Source: Streptomyces lunaelactis
Lineage (GTDB): Bacteria > Actinomycetota > Actinomycetes > Streptomycetales > Streptomycetaceae
NCBI RefSeq assembly: GCF_003054555.1
Contig: NZ_CP026304.1
Coordinates: 1,054,001 to 1,118,000 of the forward strand
Length of the DNA stretch: 64,000 nt
Direction of reading: 5' to 3'
The position numbers and the translations under genes were made by a program. The notes below the pieces were generated by a model that worked only from the letters and a program-made list of their open reading frames with translations, made no database searches and was not told the origin of the DNA. Each line of letters opens with the position of its first letter. The stretch's first letter is position 1. Below are positions 34,254 through 43,088 of the stretch, piece after piece.

Positions 34254-37112
34254 GTGCGGTTCGCGGTACTGGGACCGGTCAGCGCGTGGCGTGGCACGGA
34301 AGAGATCGAGCTCGGCCCGCCGCAGCAGCGGGCGATGCTTGCCGCGTTGCTGCTGGCAGAGGGCGCCCAGGTGTCCGTCGGCGCACTGGTCGACGCCGTA
34401 TGGGGGAGCACCGTACCCGCCTCCGCGGTGTCCACGCTGCGCACCTACGTCCACCGGCTGCGGCAGTTGCTGGAGCCGGGTGTCGACAAGGCGTCGTCCG
34501 TGATTCAGTCCGTCGGCGACGGCTACCGTGTGCACACGACGCCGGACGAACTGGACCTGGGAGCCTTCCGGCGCTTTCTCGCGCAGGCTGAGCAAGCCCG
34601 CAGAGCCGGGAACGTCAAGGGCACGGCGGGGCACCTCCGTGACGCGCTCGCGCTCTGGCGGGGACCGGCGCTGGCCGGCCTCCGGGGCGAGTACGCCGAG
34701 AACCAGCGACAGCGGCTCAGTGAGTTGCGGCTGTCCGCGCTGGCGGCGCGTCTGACGGCCGAACTGGAGCTGGGTGCCCACGCGGAGATCACCGGGGAGC
34801 TGACAGATCAGGTCACCGATCACCCCCTGGACGAGCGGTTCCGGAATATGCTGATGCTCGCCCTGTACCGGTCCGGCAGGCAGGCAGCGGCTCTCGACAC
34901 CTACCGGGAGGCGCAGGCACTGCTCGCGGACGAACTCGGCGTCGATCCGGGCCCGGAACTCCAGGCCACGTACGAGCGGGTGCTGCGAGCCGACCCGGGA
35001 CTTTTGGGCCCTGCCGCCCCGGCCGAGCCCGCTGCCGTGTCCCTCCTCCCTCCTGAGGGTAAACTTGCCGTCCCGGCACAACTGCCCGCGGACCTGGCCG
35101 TGTTTGTCGGCCGGGAGACCCAACTGGCTGAGGCGACCCGCCTGGTCCCGGGCGGTACGGTAGTGATCAGCGCCATCGCGGGCATGGCCGGCGTCGGGAA
35201 GACGGCCTTCGCGGTCCACTGGGCGCGGCAGATCGCCCACCTCTTTCCCGACGGTCAGATCTGTCTCGATCTGCGCGGCTTCGATCCCGACGGAGTCCCG
35301 GTCCCGCCGGACCGTGCGCTGCGCACGGTCCTCGAGGCGCTCGGTGTCCCGCCGCAGAGCCTTCCGCAGGACCCGTCCGCGCTGGCGGCCCACTATCGCA
35401 CCCTGATCGCTGACCGGCAGATCCTGCTGTTGCTGGACAACGCCCGCGACGCCGAACAGGTACGACCGCTGCTACCCGGGGCACCCGGCTCACTGGTTAT
35501 CGTCACCAGCCGGAACCGGCTGGCCGGGCTGATCGCCAAGGACGGTGCGTTGCCTCTCCACCTCGACGTGCTCTCCCCGGCCGAGGCCCGTGACCTGCTC
35601 GCCCGCCGCTTGGGGCACCGGCGCGTCGCGGCGGAGCCGGAGGCGGTGGACGAGATCATCGAGCTGTGCGCCCGGCTGCCGCTGGCACTGGCGGTCACAG
35701 CAGCCCGTGCCGCCGTCCAGCCCGCCTTTCCCCTCGCGGCCGTGGTCGACGAACTGTGCGACAGCCGGGGCAGACTGGACGCCTTCAGCGACTTGGACAC
35801 CGCCGTCGACGTACGGGCCGTTTTCTCCTGGTCGTACCACGCGCTGACCCCGGACGCCGCCCGGCTGTTCCGCCTGCTTGCCGTGCATCCCGGGCCCGAC
35901 ATCTCCCTCCGCGCCGCCGCAAGCCTGGCCGGGCTCACCGTCCAGCAAGTCCGGCGGCTGCTCGCCGAGCTGACTCAGGCACACCTGGTGGACGAGCGCA
36001 CCCCGGGCCGCTTCGCCTCCCACGACCTGCTGCGCGCGTACGCCGGCGAGCTGGCCGGGACCGTCGACGATCCGGAGGAACTGCGGGCGACCCGTCACCG
36101 GATATACGACCACTATCTGTACAGTGCGGTCGCGGCGGGGAACCCCACCCTCTTCATCAGGCACCGGATCGCACTCACCCCACTGTCCCCGGAAGTGTGT
36201 CCCGAGGAGTTCACCGGCTCCAAAGAGCGGGCCTCGGCCTGGTTCGCCGCCGAACAACCGGTACTGCTCGCGGTCGTACATCAGGCCGAAGCCGCCAGGT
36301 TCGACCAACACACCTGGCAACTTGCGTGGGCCATCGAGCTCTACCTCGGCAGGCACGGCCAATGGCGCGAACTTGAGAGCGCCCTCCTCATGGCAATGGC
36401 AGCGGCCCGACGGCTCGCCGACCCAACCGCCGAGGCCCACGTCCTGCGCGGTCTCGCGCAGGCCGAAAGATATGCCGGGGAGACCAAGTATTCGCGGACG
36501 CGCCTCGAGCGGGCCATTGAGCTGTTCGGCAGAGCCGGGGAGAAGACCGCCGTCGCCGAGACCCACCGTCAGCTCAGCGCCGTACTGGAGCAACAAGGTG
36601 ATCTCGAAGCAGCCCTGCACCACTCCAAGCTGTGCCTGCACCTACTCCCCAGCACCCCAGACAATGACAGGCTGCGAAACGCGGCGCTTCTCGGGGTCGG
36701 CTGGTGCAACGCTTTGCTGGGCCGCTACGAGGAGGCAATCCACCACTGCCAGACCGCACTGGCCTTCGCCCAAGAACAAGGTGACGACTACGGCGCGCTC
36801 CACATTTTCCACACCATCGGCTACGCCCAGCACCACCTAGGTCAGTACGCCGAGGCTGCCGACTGCTTCGAGCACGCCCTGGAACTCATCGGAAGGGAGG
36901 GCGGCATTCCCTGGGCAGAAGCCACGACCCTCAAGCACCTGGGCGACACCTGGCTGAGTCTCGCCCGCCCGGACGCGGCGCGCACCGCGTGGACCAACGG
37001 TCTTCACATCCTGGAAAAGCTCAGGCATCCCGACGCCGACCTCCTCCGCGCGAGGTTGCGTGAGCTCGACAAGCCGAGCGGTCCCGCCAGAAGCCATGCT
37101 CACGACGTATAG
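34254..37112 (+). CDS. AfsR/SARP-type regulator, second paralogue
   Basis: The 952-residue regulator has the same layout as the one at 9925. A winged-helix begins VRFAVLGPVSAWRGTEEIEL, a BTAD domain ends near 255, an NB-ARC domain carries GMAGVGKTAFAVHWAR near 309-324 and ILLLLDNARDAEQVRPLLPG, and TPR repeats occupy about 690-930 (RYEEAIHHCQTALAFAQEQG). It probably activates a local or global secondary-metabolism gene set in response to nucleotide and kinase input, as AfsR does. GTG 34254 is preferred, with GGGAAGGG upstream; the frame opens at 34215. Flanking genes are lectin/IS remnants, so its target is not evident. Confidence 0.9.
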   Translation: MRFAVLGPVSAWRGTEEIELGPPQQRAMLAALLLAEGAQVSVGALVDAVWGSTVPASAVSTLRTYVHRLRQLLEPGVDKASSVIQSVGDGYRVHTTPDELDLGAFRRFLAQAEQARRAGNVKGTAGHLRDALALWRGPALAGLRGEYAENQRQRLSELRLSALAARLTAELELGAHAEITGELTDQVTDHPLDERFRNMLMLALYRSGRQAAALDTYREAQALLADELGVDPGPELQATYERVLRADPGLLGPAAPAEPAAVSLLPPEGKLAVPAQLPADLAVFVGRETQLAEATRLVPGGTVVISAIAGMAGVGKTAFAVHWARQIAHLFPDGQICLDLRGFDPDGVPVPPDRALRTVLEALGVPPQSLPQDPSALAAHYRTLIADRQILLLLDNARDAEQVRPLLPGAPGSLVIVTSRNRLAGLIAKDGALPLHLDVLSPAEARDLLARRLGHRRVAAEPEAVDEIIELCARLPLALAVTAARAAVQPAFPLAAVVDELCDSRGRLDAFSDLDTAVDVRAVFSWSYHALTPDAARLFRLLAVHPGPDISLRAAASLAGLTVQQVRRLLAELTQAHLVDERTPGRFASHDLLRAYAGELAGTVDDPEELRATRHRIYDHYLYSAVAAGNPTLFIRHRIALTPLSPEVCPEEFTGSKERASAWFAAEQPVLLAVVHQAEAARFDQHTWQLAWAIELYLGRHGQWRELESALLMAMAAARRLADPTAEAHVLRGLAQAERYAGETKYSRTRLERAIELFGRAGEKTAVAETHRQLSAVLEQQGDLEAALHHSKLCLHLLPSTPDNDRLRNAALLGVGWCNALLGRYEEAIHHCQTALAFAQEQGDDYGALHIFHTIGYAQHHLGQYAEAADCFEHALELIGREGGIPWAEATTLKHLGDTWLSLARPDAARTAWTNGLHILEKLRHPDADLLRARLRELDKPSGPARSHAHDV

Positions 37113-37169
37113 CCAGGGACTGTCAAACGATTGGCTGGGACTGCAAATCGTTCGGTGTAACTCCCGATC

Positions 37170-37807
37170 ATGGAAGATGCATCGATGAATAGTGACAACG
37201 TGAACGAGCCGGAGACAGCCGAGTCGGTTGCGTCGGCGTCGGCCAAGCCCGTGGACGACCAGCTGATCGACGAGCTGGTGGGCCGGGCGCCCAGTGGTGG
37301 GACGAGTTGCACGTACGCGATCCGTACAACCTCGAAGGCCACCTCCAGGTGCTGCACTACTACACCTCCCGCTGGCACGGCAGCCACGGCTCAATGTACG
37401 ACTTCGCCCACCACGCGGCTGGAGTGGCACTTCCAGGTTCCCCGCTGCCGGTCCTGATGCAGTACGCCCGCGTCGAGGAGTACCGCTGCATTCTGGACAG
37501 GGGCAAGGGGCAGCAGTCCGCCCTCTTCGGCATCGGTCAGCACTGGGACCACGACGGTGCCGTTCGCGACGTACGCCGCACCTGGGAACGCTGGATAGCC
37601 GCCCGCGTGGACGGCCCTGTCGTTCCCGCAGAGGTGCAGGCCCTCAACTCACTGGCTCACGCCGCCTGTCACGCGGGACACCTTGACCTCGCCTCCGTAC
37701 TGTTCCGGATGCTCGGCAACCGCGCGACACGAACACCCTGGTCGTGCACGGGAGACCCCGAGAAGCAGTTCATCAAGTGGCGCAAGGAGTCGTTGCGGGG
37801 CGAGTGA
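37170..37807 (+). pseudogene. DUF4034-like protein, frameshifted
   Basis: The N-terminal piece (ATG 37170) gives 40 residues to DDQLIDELVGRA. The rest continues in the next frame as QWWDELHVRDPYNLEGHLQV, RWHGSHGSMYDFAHHAAG and so on to 37807. The shift is at about 37290 inside 'gcgcccagtgg', consistent with one extra C. The combined protein of about 210 residues resembles DUF4034, a helical-repeat domain of unknown function. It could be a real mutation or a sequencing error, because both parts are otherwise well preserved. Positions 37808-38006 hold nothing recognisable. Confidence 0.55.
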
Positions 37808-38006
37808 GGTGCCGTCGGCGTCGGCGCGTTACGCGCCACTTCAGTGGCCGCGTCGCTCCTTCACTCCTGCCCGCGGGTGGACCTGCGCCCGATCGCGGAG
37901 CGGTGTGTGGGACGCGCTCCGTCGGCGAGGGGGCGCAGCAGCGGGGCCAAGCGGAAGTCGACCACCTCTCCGCCGCACGGAGTAGCCCGCCGCCCCACCA
38001 CCCGCG

Positions 38007-38528
38007 GTGCCGGCCGATCTGCGCCTGTCCACCCGACCGGTGGACCAGACCCTGGCGGCCGTGCCGAAGGACTCGGCGGCCAGGGAACACCGACGTCGGC
38101 AGGTCGTCGCCGGTGCCTACCCGGCGCGGCACGAACCACCCGTGGTAACCATCGCGGCGATGGGCGCGGTGATCACCGAGGCACTCTCAGCCGCCGACCG
38201 CCTGGACGCAATGGGGCTCGGTGCCGACGTGGTCTGCGTGACCAGTCCCGGGCTCGTCTTCCGTGCTCTTCAGGCGCGGCAGGGGCGACAGAAGGGATCC
38301 GACTGGATCCTCAAGCAAGCTTTCCCCGCCCGACGGGCGCGACCACTTGTCACCGTCCTGGACGGGCATCCGCACACGCTGGCCTTTCTGGCGTCGGTCA
38401 ACAATGTGCGCAGCACCTCCCTGGGGGGCACCTCCTTCGGGCAATCCGGCACCATCGAGGACCTGCACCGCTTCCCCGGGCTCGACACGGACAGCGTCGT
38501 CGGCGCCGCTCTCGATTTGATCGACTGA
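38007..38528 (+). pseudogene. C-terminal fragment of a pyruvate dehydrogenase E1-like gene
   Basis: 173 codons match the transketolase C-terminal domain of a homodimeric 2-oxoacid dehydrogenase E1-like family in Streptomyces: VVTIAAMGAVITEALSAADR, ADVVCVTSPGLVFRALQARQ and PLVTVLDGHPHTLAFLASVN, followed by SFGQSGTIEDLHRF. The thiamine-binding domains that should precede it are missing. A middle fragment of the same kind of protein lies at 42041-42205, 4 kb away in the wrong order. A stable isolated domain could be made, but it would not be catalytic. Confidence 0.6.
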
Positions 38529-38787
38529 TCCCCGGTGGCCCCTCGCCGGCAAGCCTGGGGTAATAGGCCGCGCGCCGAGGCGACCGTTCCAGTGAACGAG
38601 CTTCTCGCCCGCAGCACGCGGGCCACCCGCTCCATCGGGCTGGTCCGGACACTGGATGACGGGTGCAACGAGGCCGACTTGCTCCCTCATCTCGGCGAGA
38701 CGCACCCCACGGCCGAGCGTCCGGCCGCCGCCGTGGGCCGTGGCCGTGAGCCGTGAGCCGTGGAGAACATGCCCCCACAACTGCCGG

Positions 38788-38816
38788 GGGCCGCCCCGGT
38801 TATGCCGGGGCGGCCC
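38788..38816 (-). terminator. Terminator of glnII
   Basis: GGGCCGCCCCGG (38788-38799) pairs perfectly with CCGGGGCGGCCC (38805-38816), 12 bp with a 5-nt loop, 22 bp beyond the glnII stop. The interval 38529-38787 contains only a doubtful 50-codon ORF. Confidence 0.85.
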
Positions 38817-38838
38817 TGGTGGGTTCGGAGCCGGCAGG

Positions 38839-39861
38839 TCAGACCTGGCCGGCCTTCTCCAGTGCGGTGCAGCAGGTGTCGACGATCAGGCGGGTCACGA
38901 CGTACGGGTCGACGTTGGCGTTCGGGCGGCGGTCCTCGATGTAGCCCTTGCCGTCCTTCTCGACCTGCCACGGGATACGCACCGACGCGCCGCGGTCCGA
39001 TACGCCGTAGCTGTACTCGTTCCACGGGGCGGTCTCGTGCAGGCCGGTCAGCCGGTCGTCGATGCCCGCGCCGTAGTTCTTGACGTGGTCCAGCGGCTTG
39101 GAGCCCTCACCGAGCGACTCGCACGCCGTGATGATCGCGTCGTAGCCCTCGCGCATCGCCTTCGTCGAGAAGTTGGTGTGCGCGCCCGCGCCGTTCCAGT
39201 CGCCCTTCACAGGCTTCGGGTCCAGCGTCGCGGAGACACCGAACTCCTCGGCGGTGCGGTAGAGCAGCCAGCGGGCGATCCACAGCTGGTCCGAGACCTC
39301 CAGCGGGGACAGCGGGCCGACCTGGAACTCCCACTGACCCGGCATGACCTCGGCGTTGATGCCCGAGATGCCCAGGCCCGCCATGAGGCAGTTCTCCAGG
39401 TGCGCCTCCACGACGTCACGGCCGAAGATCTCGTCTGCGCCGACACCGCAGTAGTAGCCGCCCTGCGCGGCCGGGAAGCCGCCGACCGGGAAGCCCAGCG
39501 GGCGGTCGCCCTCGAAGAAGGTGTACTCCTGCTCGATGCCGAAGATCGGCTCCTGGGCCGCGAACTTCTCGGCGACCTCGGCGAGCGCGGCACGCGTGTT
39601 GGACTCGTGCGGGGTCATGTCCGTGTTCAGGACTTCGCACATCACCAGGACGTTGTCGCCGCCGCGGATCGGGTCCGGGCAGGAGAAGACCGGCTTGAGA
39701 ACGCGGTCGGATGCGTGACCCTCGGCCTGGTTGGTGCTGGATCCGTCGAAGCCCCAGATCGGCAGCTCTGCGGCGCTATCGTTGATGATCTTTGTCTTGG
39801 AGCGGAGCTTAGCGGTCGGCGATGTGCCGTCGGTCCAGATGTACTCAGCGCGGTAACTCAT
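38839..39861 (-). CDS. glnII: Glutamine synthetase type II
   Basis: The 340-residue eukaryote-type glutamine synthetase makes glutamine from glutamate, ammonia and ATP. Actinomycetes carry it beside GlnA. Family features are MSYRAEYIWTDG at the start, LPIWGFDGSSTNQAEG, the metal/glutamate site QEPIFGIEQEYTFFEG, the ATP-binding NGAGAHTNFSTKAMR and the ending EDRRPNANVDPYVVTRLIVD. Length is right for GSII, shorter than GSI. ATG 39861 has 'ggaaagaaaag' upstream, and a strong terminator follows. No adenylylation site is expected in GSII. It lies beside a glutaminase that performs the reverse hydrolysis. Codon use is highly biased. Confidence 0.97.
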   Translation of the reverse strand: MSYRAEYIWTDGTSPTAKLRSKTKIINDSAAELPIWGFDGSSTNQAEGHASDRVLKPVFSCPDPIRGGDNVLVMCEVLNTDMTPHESNTRAALAEVAEKFAAQEPIFGIEQEYTFFEGDRPLGFPVGGFPAAQGGYYCGVGADEIFGRDVVEAHLENCLMAGLGISGINAEVMPGQWEFQVGPLSPLEVSDQLWIARWLLYRTAEEFGVSATLDPKPVKGDWNGAGAHTNFSTKAMREGYDAIITACESLGEGSKPLDHVKNYGAGIDDRLTGLHETAPWNEYSYGVSDRGASVRIPWQVEKDGKGYIEDRRPNANVDPYVVTRLIVDTCCTALEKAGQV

Positions 39862-40022
39862 GGCTCTTTTCTTTCCTTGATTTCCGGGGCAGGAAGGCCC
39901 TGTCCCGGTGTGGGTGGGTGATAGCCGGCTGGGATCCGCCGGGCCTTTGGGCCCGGCGGATTCCGGCAGCGCGGCGGATTGGTGGGTCTGTGGGTGCGGA
40001 TTCGTGCGGGAATCCGGCAGCG

Positions 40023-41654
40023 TCAGGCGGTCTGCTTCCTGGCCCGGGGAGTTGCCGAGGCGGGATCGGCCGCCCGCCTCAAGGCCTCGATGACCGTGGT
40101 GTGGCGGCCGTTCTCCGCGTCGGTGAGCGGGGTCCCGCCCCACCGGTCAGTGGCAGCCAGGTCGGCGCCCTGCTCCAACAGATAGGTGACGGCGTCGAGA
40201 TGCCCCTCGGAAGCTGCCAGGTGGAGGGCTGTGCGCCCGTCGTAATCACTGGCGGAGGGCGCGACTCCCGATGCCAGACAGGCACGTACTCCGTCGGCGT
40301 CGCCCTTGCTCGCCGACCACAGGAGCTGGATCGTTCCCTCGATCGCCGCCTGGTTCTTCTGCAGCCGCGGGTCGCGCTTGCCCTGCCGGTCGTCTCCTAC
40401 GAGGGAGTCGTAGACGTGGAAGTTGTACTTGGCGACCAGTTGCTTGCAGAACTCGATGCCGCGCACGGAGTTGCCCAGTGCGTCGAGGCGGGGCGACCAG
40501 ATGGCGATCCCCATGACCTGCGGGACGACGAGCATGAGGGCCCCGGACACGCCGCTCTTGGCCGGCAGGCCGATGGTGAAGGCGAACTCACCGGAGTAGT
40601 CGTACATGCCGCAGGACGACATGAGGGACAGGCACTTCTGTACGGTGCCGGTCGAGAAGACCCGGTCGCCGGACAGGGGCACGACGCCGCCGTTGGCGAG
40701 AGTGGAGGCCACGGAAGCCAGCGCACCGGCGTCGAGTTCGACGGAACAGCACTGGAAGTAGAACTCCAGGGTCTCGATCAGGTTCGTGCCGGCCGGGAAG
40801 GCACCGTGCTCGCGCATGAAGTAGCCGAGGGCGAAGTTACGGTCCGCCGTCTGCCGCTCGGAGAGGTAGACGGCGTTGTTGAATCCGACGGGGCTGCCGC
40901 CCGACAGCCGCCGCCAGGTGTCCGCGACGTAGTCGAAGCGGTCGGCCATGTCGAGGGAGGCCTCGATGAGCGAACAGCTCATGATGGCACCGGAGTTGAT
41001 CATCGGATTGTGCGGGAGCCCGTTCCCGTTGACCGACAGTTCGTTGAATCCGAGTCCGCTCGGCTCCCGTCCCACGTGCCGGTGGACCACCTCGGCGCCG
41101 TGTCCCTCCAGCGTGAGGCAGTAGTTGATCGGCTTGCACACCGACTGCACGCAGAAGCTCTGACCGAAGTCGCCGATCGTGAACCGCTGGCCGTCCACCG
41201 TGCAGATCGCGATGGCGAACTGGTCGGGCGCCACCCGTTTCAGCTGGGGGATGTAGTCGGCCACCTGGCCGCGCCTGTCGGGCAGCAGACTCTCGTAGAT
41301 CTCGGTGATGTCGGCCATGAAGGAGGGAAAGTCCGGGATGACGAGTTCGCCGGTGATGGCACGGGCCAGCAGTCGTCGGTTGCGCTGGCACAGCTTGGTG
41401 AACCGTGCGAGGTCCAGCCGTTGGCCGTCGCCGTCCGACTCCTCCGGCGAAGCCCAGATGTCCCTCATGCGCGGGTCTTCGGGAGTGATGCCCGCCTTTC
41501 GGAGCCGCTCCATGATCTCGACGCGCGAAATGCACCCCTTGGCATCCTTCTTGAAGGAGTCGAACAGCTCCCGCACTGCGCCGAGGTCCTCGTCCGTGCC
41601 CTTCCCCGCCCGCCGCACGGTGTCGGTATCAGGGGTGCTGCCGGCGCTCCTCAC
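40023..41654 (-). CDS. glsA: Glutaminase with EF-hand-like and ankyrin domains
   Basis: The 543-residue serine-dependent beta-lactamase-fold glutaminase hydrolyses glutamine to glutamate and ammonia. The catalytic SxxK is S171-V-C-K174 (FCVQSVCKPINYCL). Substrate-binding stretches NGLPHNPMINSGAIM and the oxyanion region SSCGMYDYSGEFAFTIGLPA are intact. An N-terminal region (20-100) looks like EF-hand helices, and two ankyrin repeats end the protein (about 450-520, GRTALHLAASEGHLDAVTYL). This resembles animal kidney-type glutaminase rather than the short bacterial form. The start GTG overlaps the stop of the lipoprotein ORF upstream. With glnII it forms a synthesis/hydrolysis pair. Confidence 0.9.
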   Translation of the reverse strand: MRSAGSTPDTDTVRRAGKGTDEDLGAVRELFDSFKKDAKGCISRVEIMERLRKAGITPEDPRMRDIWASPEESDGDGQRLDLARFTKLCQRNRRLLARAITGELVIPDFPSFMADITEIYESLLPDRRGQVADYIPQLKRVAPDQFAIAICTVDGQRFTIGDFGQSFCVQSVCKPINYCLTLEGHGAEVVHRHVGREPSGLGFNELSVNGNGLPHNPMINSGAIMSCSLIEASLDMADRFDYVADTWRRLSGGSPVGFNNAVYLSERQTADRNFALGYFMREHGAFPAGTNLIETLEFYFQCCSVELDAGALASVASTLANGGVVPLSGDRVFSTGTVQKCLSLMSSCGMYDYSGEFAFTIGLPAKSGVSGALMLVVPQVMGIAIWSPRLDALGNSVRGIEFCKQLVAKYNFHVYDSLVGDDRQGKRDPRLQKNQAAIEGTIQLLWSASKGDADGVRACLASGVAPSASDYDGRTALHLAASEGHLDAVTYLLEQGADLAATDRWGGTPLTDAENGRHTTVIEALRRAADPASATPRARKQTA

Positions 41655-41944
41655 TTTGACGTCGCTCCCCGTTCTTCTCGACCGTGGCGGACCTGCCCGT
41701 GCAGGACCACGGGTTGCTTCACGCCCGTGGCCGGTGCGGCATCATTCGCCCAATCGCCTGTGTTCTGCGTCGTGTTGTTCTGCCTGACGGTGCCGCGTTT
41801 TAACTCCAGCTCGATCGCCCCGGACGAGGACGCGGCGGCCGGGGCCCTCCCGCCTGTGGCAGCATCACTACCAGCGTCGCTGCCGCAGGCAGACAGCAGA
41901 ACAGTGCCCGCAGCGGTAAGCGTGACCGCACGTGGTTGGAACAT
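41651..41944 (-). CDS. Small putative lipoprotein
   Basis: The 97-residue ORF starting MFQPRAVTLTAAGTVLLSAC has a classic lipobox, LSAC, so the mature protein would begin at Cys20 and be membrane-anchored. The remainder is short and polar (ELELKRGTVRQNNTTQNTG) and no domain is seen. Its stop overlaps the glutaminase GTG by 3 bp, as in translational coupling. A truncated larger lipoprotein is equally possible. Confidence 0.55.
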   Translation of the reverse strand: MFQPRAVTLTAAGTVLLSACGSDAGSDAATGGRAPAAASSSGAIELELKRGTVRQNNTTQNTGDWANDAAPATGVKQPVVLHGQVRHGREERGATSK

Positions 41945-42040
41945 GGGGAGCCCCCGGTGGAAGAGAGACGGTTGCCGCGCGGCCTCGAAGCCGGCGCCGA
42001 CAACCCCTGCTACGGGGCGCATCGACTGCAGGATTCACCT

Positions 42041-42205
42041 GCGGCGGCCTGATACACAACCGTGACAACTTCTCTACGCTCCCCCACCGGCAATCCCTGG
42101 ACCGTGTCGTCCCCGGCATCGCCGCGGACAAGCTCCAGGGAATGTTCGCCGCGGCCGGCTGGCAGGTCATCACCCTCAAATACGGGCATCTGCTGGGCGT
42201 TCGGT
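42041..42205 (+). pseudogene. Middle fragment of a pyruvate dehydrogenase E1-like gene
   Basis: Codons read NRDNFSTLPHRQSLDRVVPG, then IAADKLQGMFAAAGWQVITL. I recognise this as the region between the thiamine-diphosphate domains of the same E1-like family whose C-terminus lies at 38007-38528. It then runs directly into P450-like sequence. The order of the two pieces is reversed relative to a normal gene. Confidence 0.5.
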
Positions 42206-42224
42206 TGAGCGGCTGTACGGCCCT

Positions 42225-42660
42225 GGGTTCGCCGCCGACCCCATGGCGTCGTATGCCCGACTGCGCGCCCGCCGCTCTGTCGCGACCGTGGAGATATCAC
42301 CCGGTGTACGCGCCTGGCTGGTCACCGGCTACGAGACCGCTCTGGAGGTGCTGCGCAGTCCGGAGCGCTTCTCCAAGGACCCGCGCCGCTGGCGGGCTCT
42401 CGCCGACGGGACGGTGCCGGCGGACAGCCCGGTCGTGCCGATGATGATGCCCGAACGCCCTGTGGGCCGACGGGGAGGAGCACAGCCGACTGCGCGGCGC
42501 CATCACCGACAGCCTCGGCCGCGTGGACCCCGACGCGCTCAGGGGGTACGTGGAGCACAGCGCCGACACCCTCATCGACCGGATCGGGCCCAGGGGACGG
42601 GCGGATCTGCTCAACGAGTACGGTGCCGTCCTGCCGTTGCTGGTCTTCAACCGCTCACTG
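42225..42660 (+). pseudogene. Cytochrome P450 N-terminal fragment, frameshifted
   Basis: FAADPMASYARLRARR, SPGVRAWLVTGYETALEVLR and SPERFSKDPRRWRALAD match the start of bacterial P450s. After MMMPER the frame shifts, and NALWADGEEHSRLRGAITDS, LGRVDPDALRGYV and LLNEYGAVLPLLVFNRSL continue helices B'-D. I-helix, ExxR and heme loop are all absent. The gene breaks at about 42660. Confidence 0.7.
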
Positions 42661-42792
42661 AGCGCGAACGGCTCCGTCAAAATCTGGGAGGAAGCCGACT
42701 GCAAGAGCAGGTCCGCCACGGTCCAGGGCAACGTGAACAACCTCGCCGACATTCGGTTCACCACGATCAAGTCGATCCGCTTCGCAGGCTGA
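42661..42792 (+). pseudogene. C-terminal fragment of an I36/crystallin-like secreted protein
   Basis: In frame after the P450 piece, GSVKIWEEADCKSRSATVQG and NVNNLADIRFTTIKSIRFAG resemble the end of secreted peptidase-inhibitor I36 or beta/gamma-crystallin-type proteins. The 89-codon ORF at 42523-42792 is thus a chimera of two genes joined in frame. Confidence 0.45.
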
Positions 42793-42952
42793 CCACTGTC
42801 TCCGGGGCGGGCGGGCAAATCCCCCTTGCACCGCCCGCCCCGGGCTCCACACGAGCTGAAGGAGGCGTGTGCTCCGGCACCGCGGTGGAGAACCCGGGAT
42901 GCCCGGCACATTGAGGCCGGCGCGGACGCCGGCCTCTCCGGCGAAGGAGGCA

Positions 42953-43050
42953 GCCCATCACCACCGTCCCTGAACAGTCCGAGCGATTCGAGCAGGTCGC
43001 CTCCGACTCGTTCGCCCCGCTGCGCATCCGCCCCCACAAGAGGACCGACG
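42953..43050 (+). pseudogene. N-terminal fragment of an AraC-type regulator
   Basis: After a good ribosome site ('gaaggagg') the reading is [20 protein letters not shown], like the start of AraC-like ligand-binding domains, but with ATC where a start codon should be. It ends within 35 codons against the neighbouring GMC gene. Weakly supported. Confidence 0.3.
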
Positions 43051-43088
43051 CCACCAGACCGGCCGGCACTCTGCGGAGTGCTGCGGTG

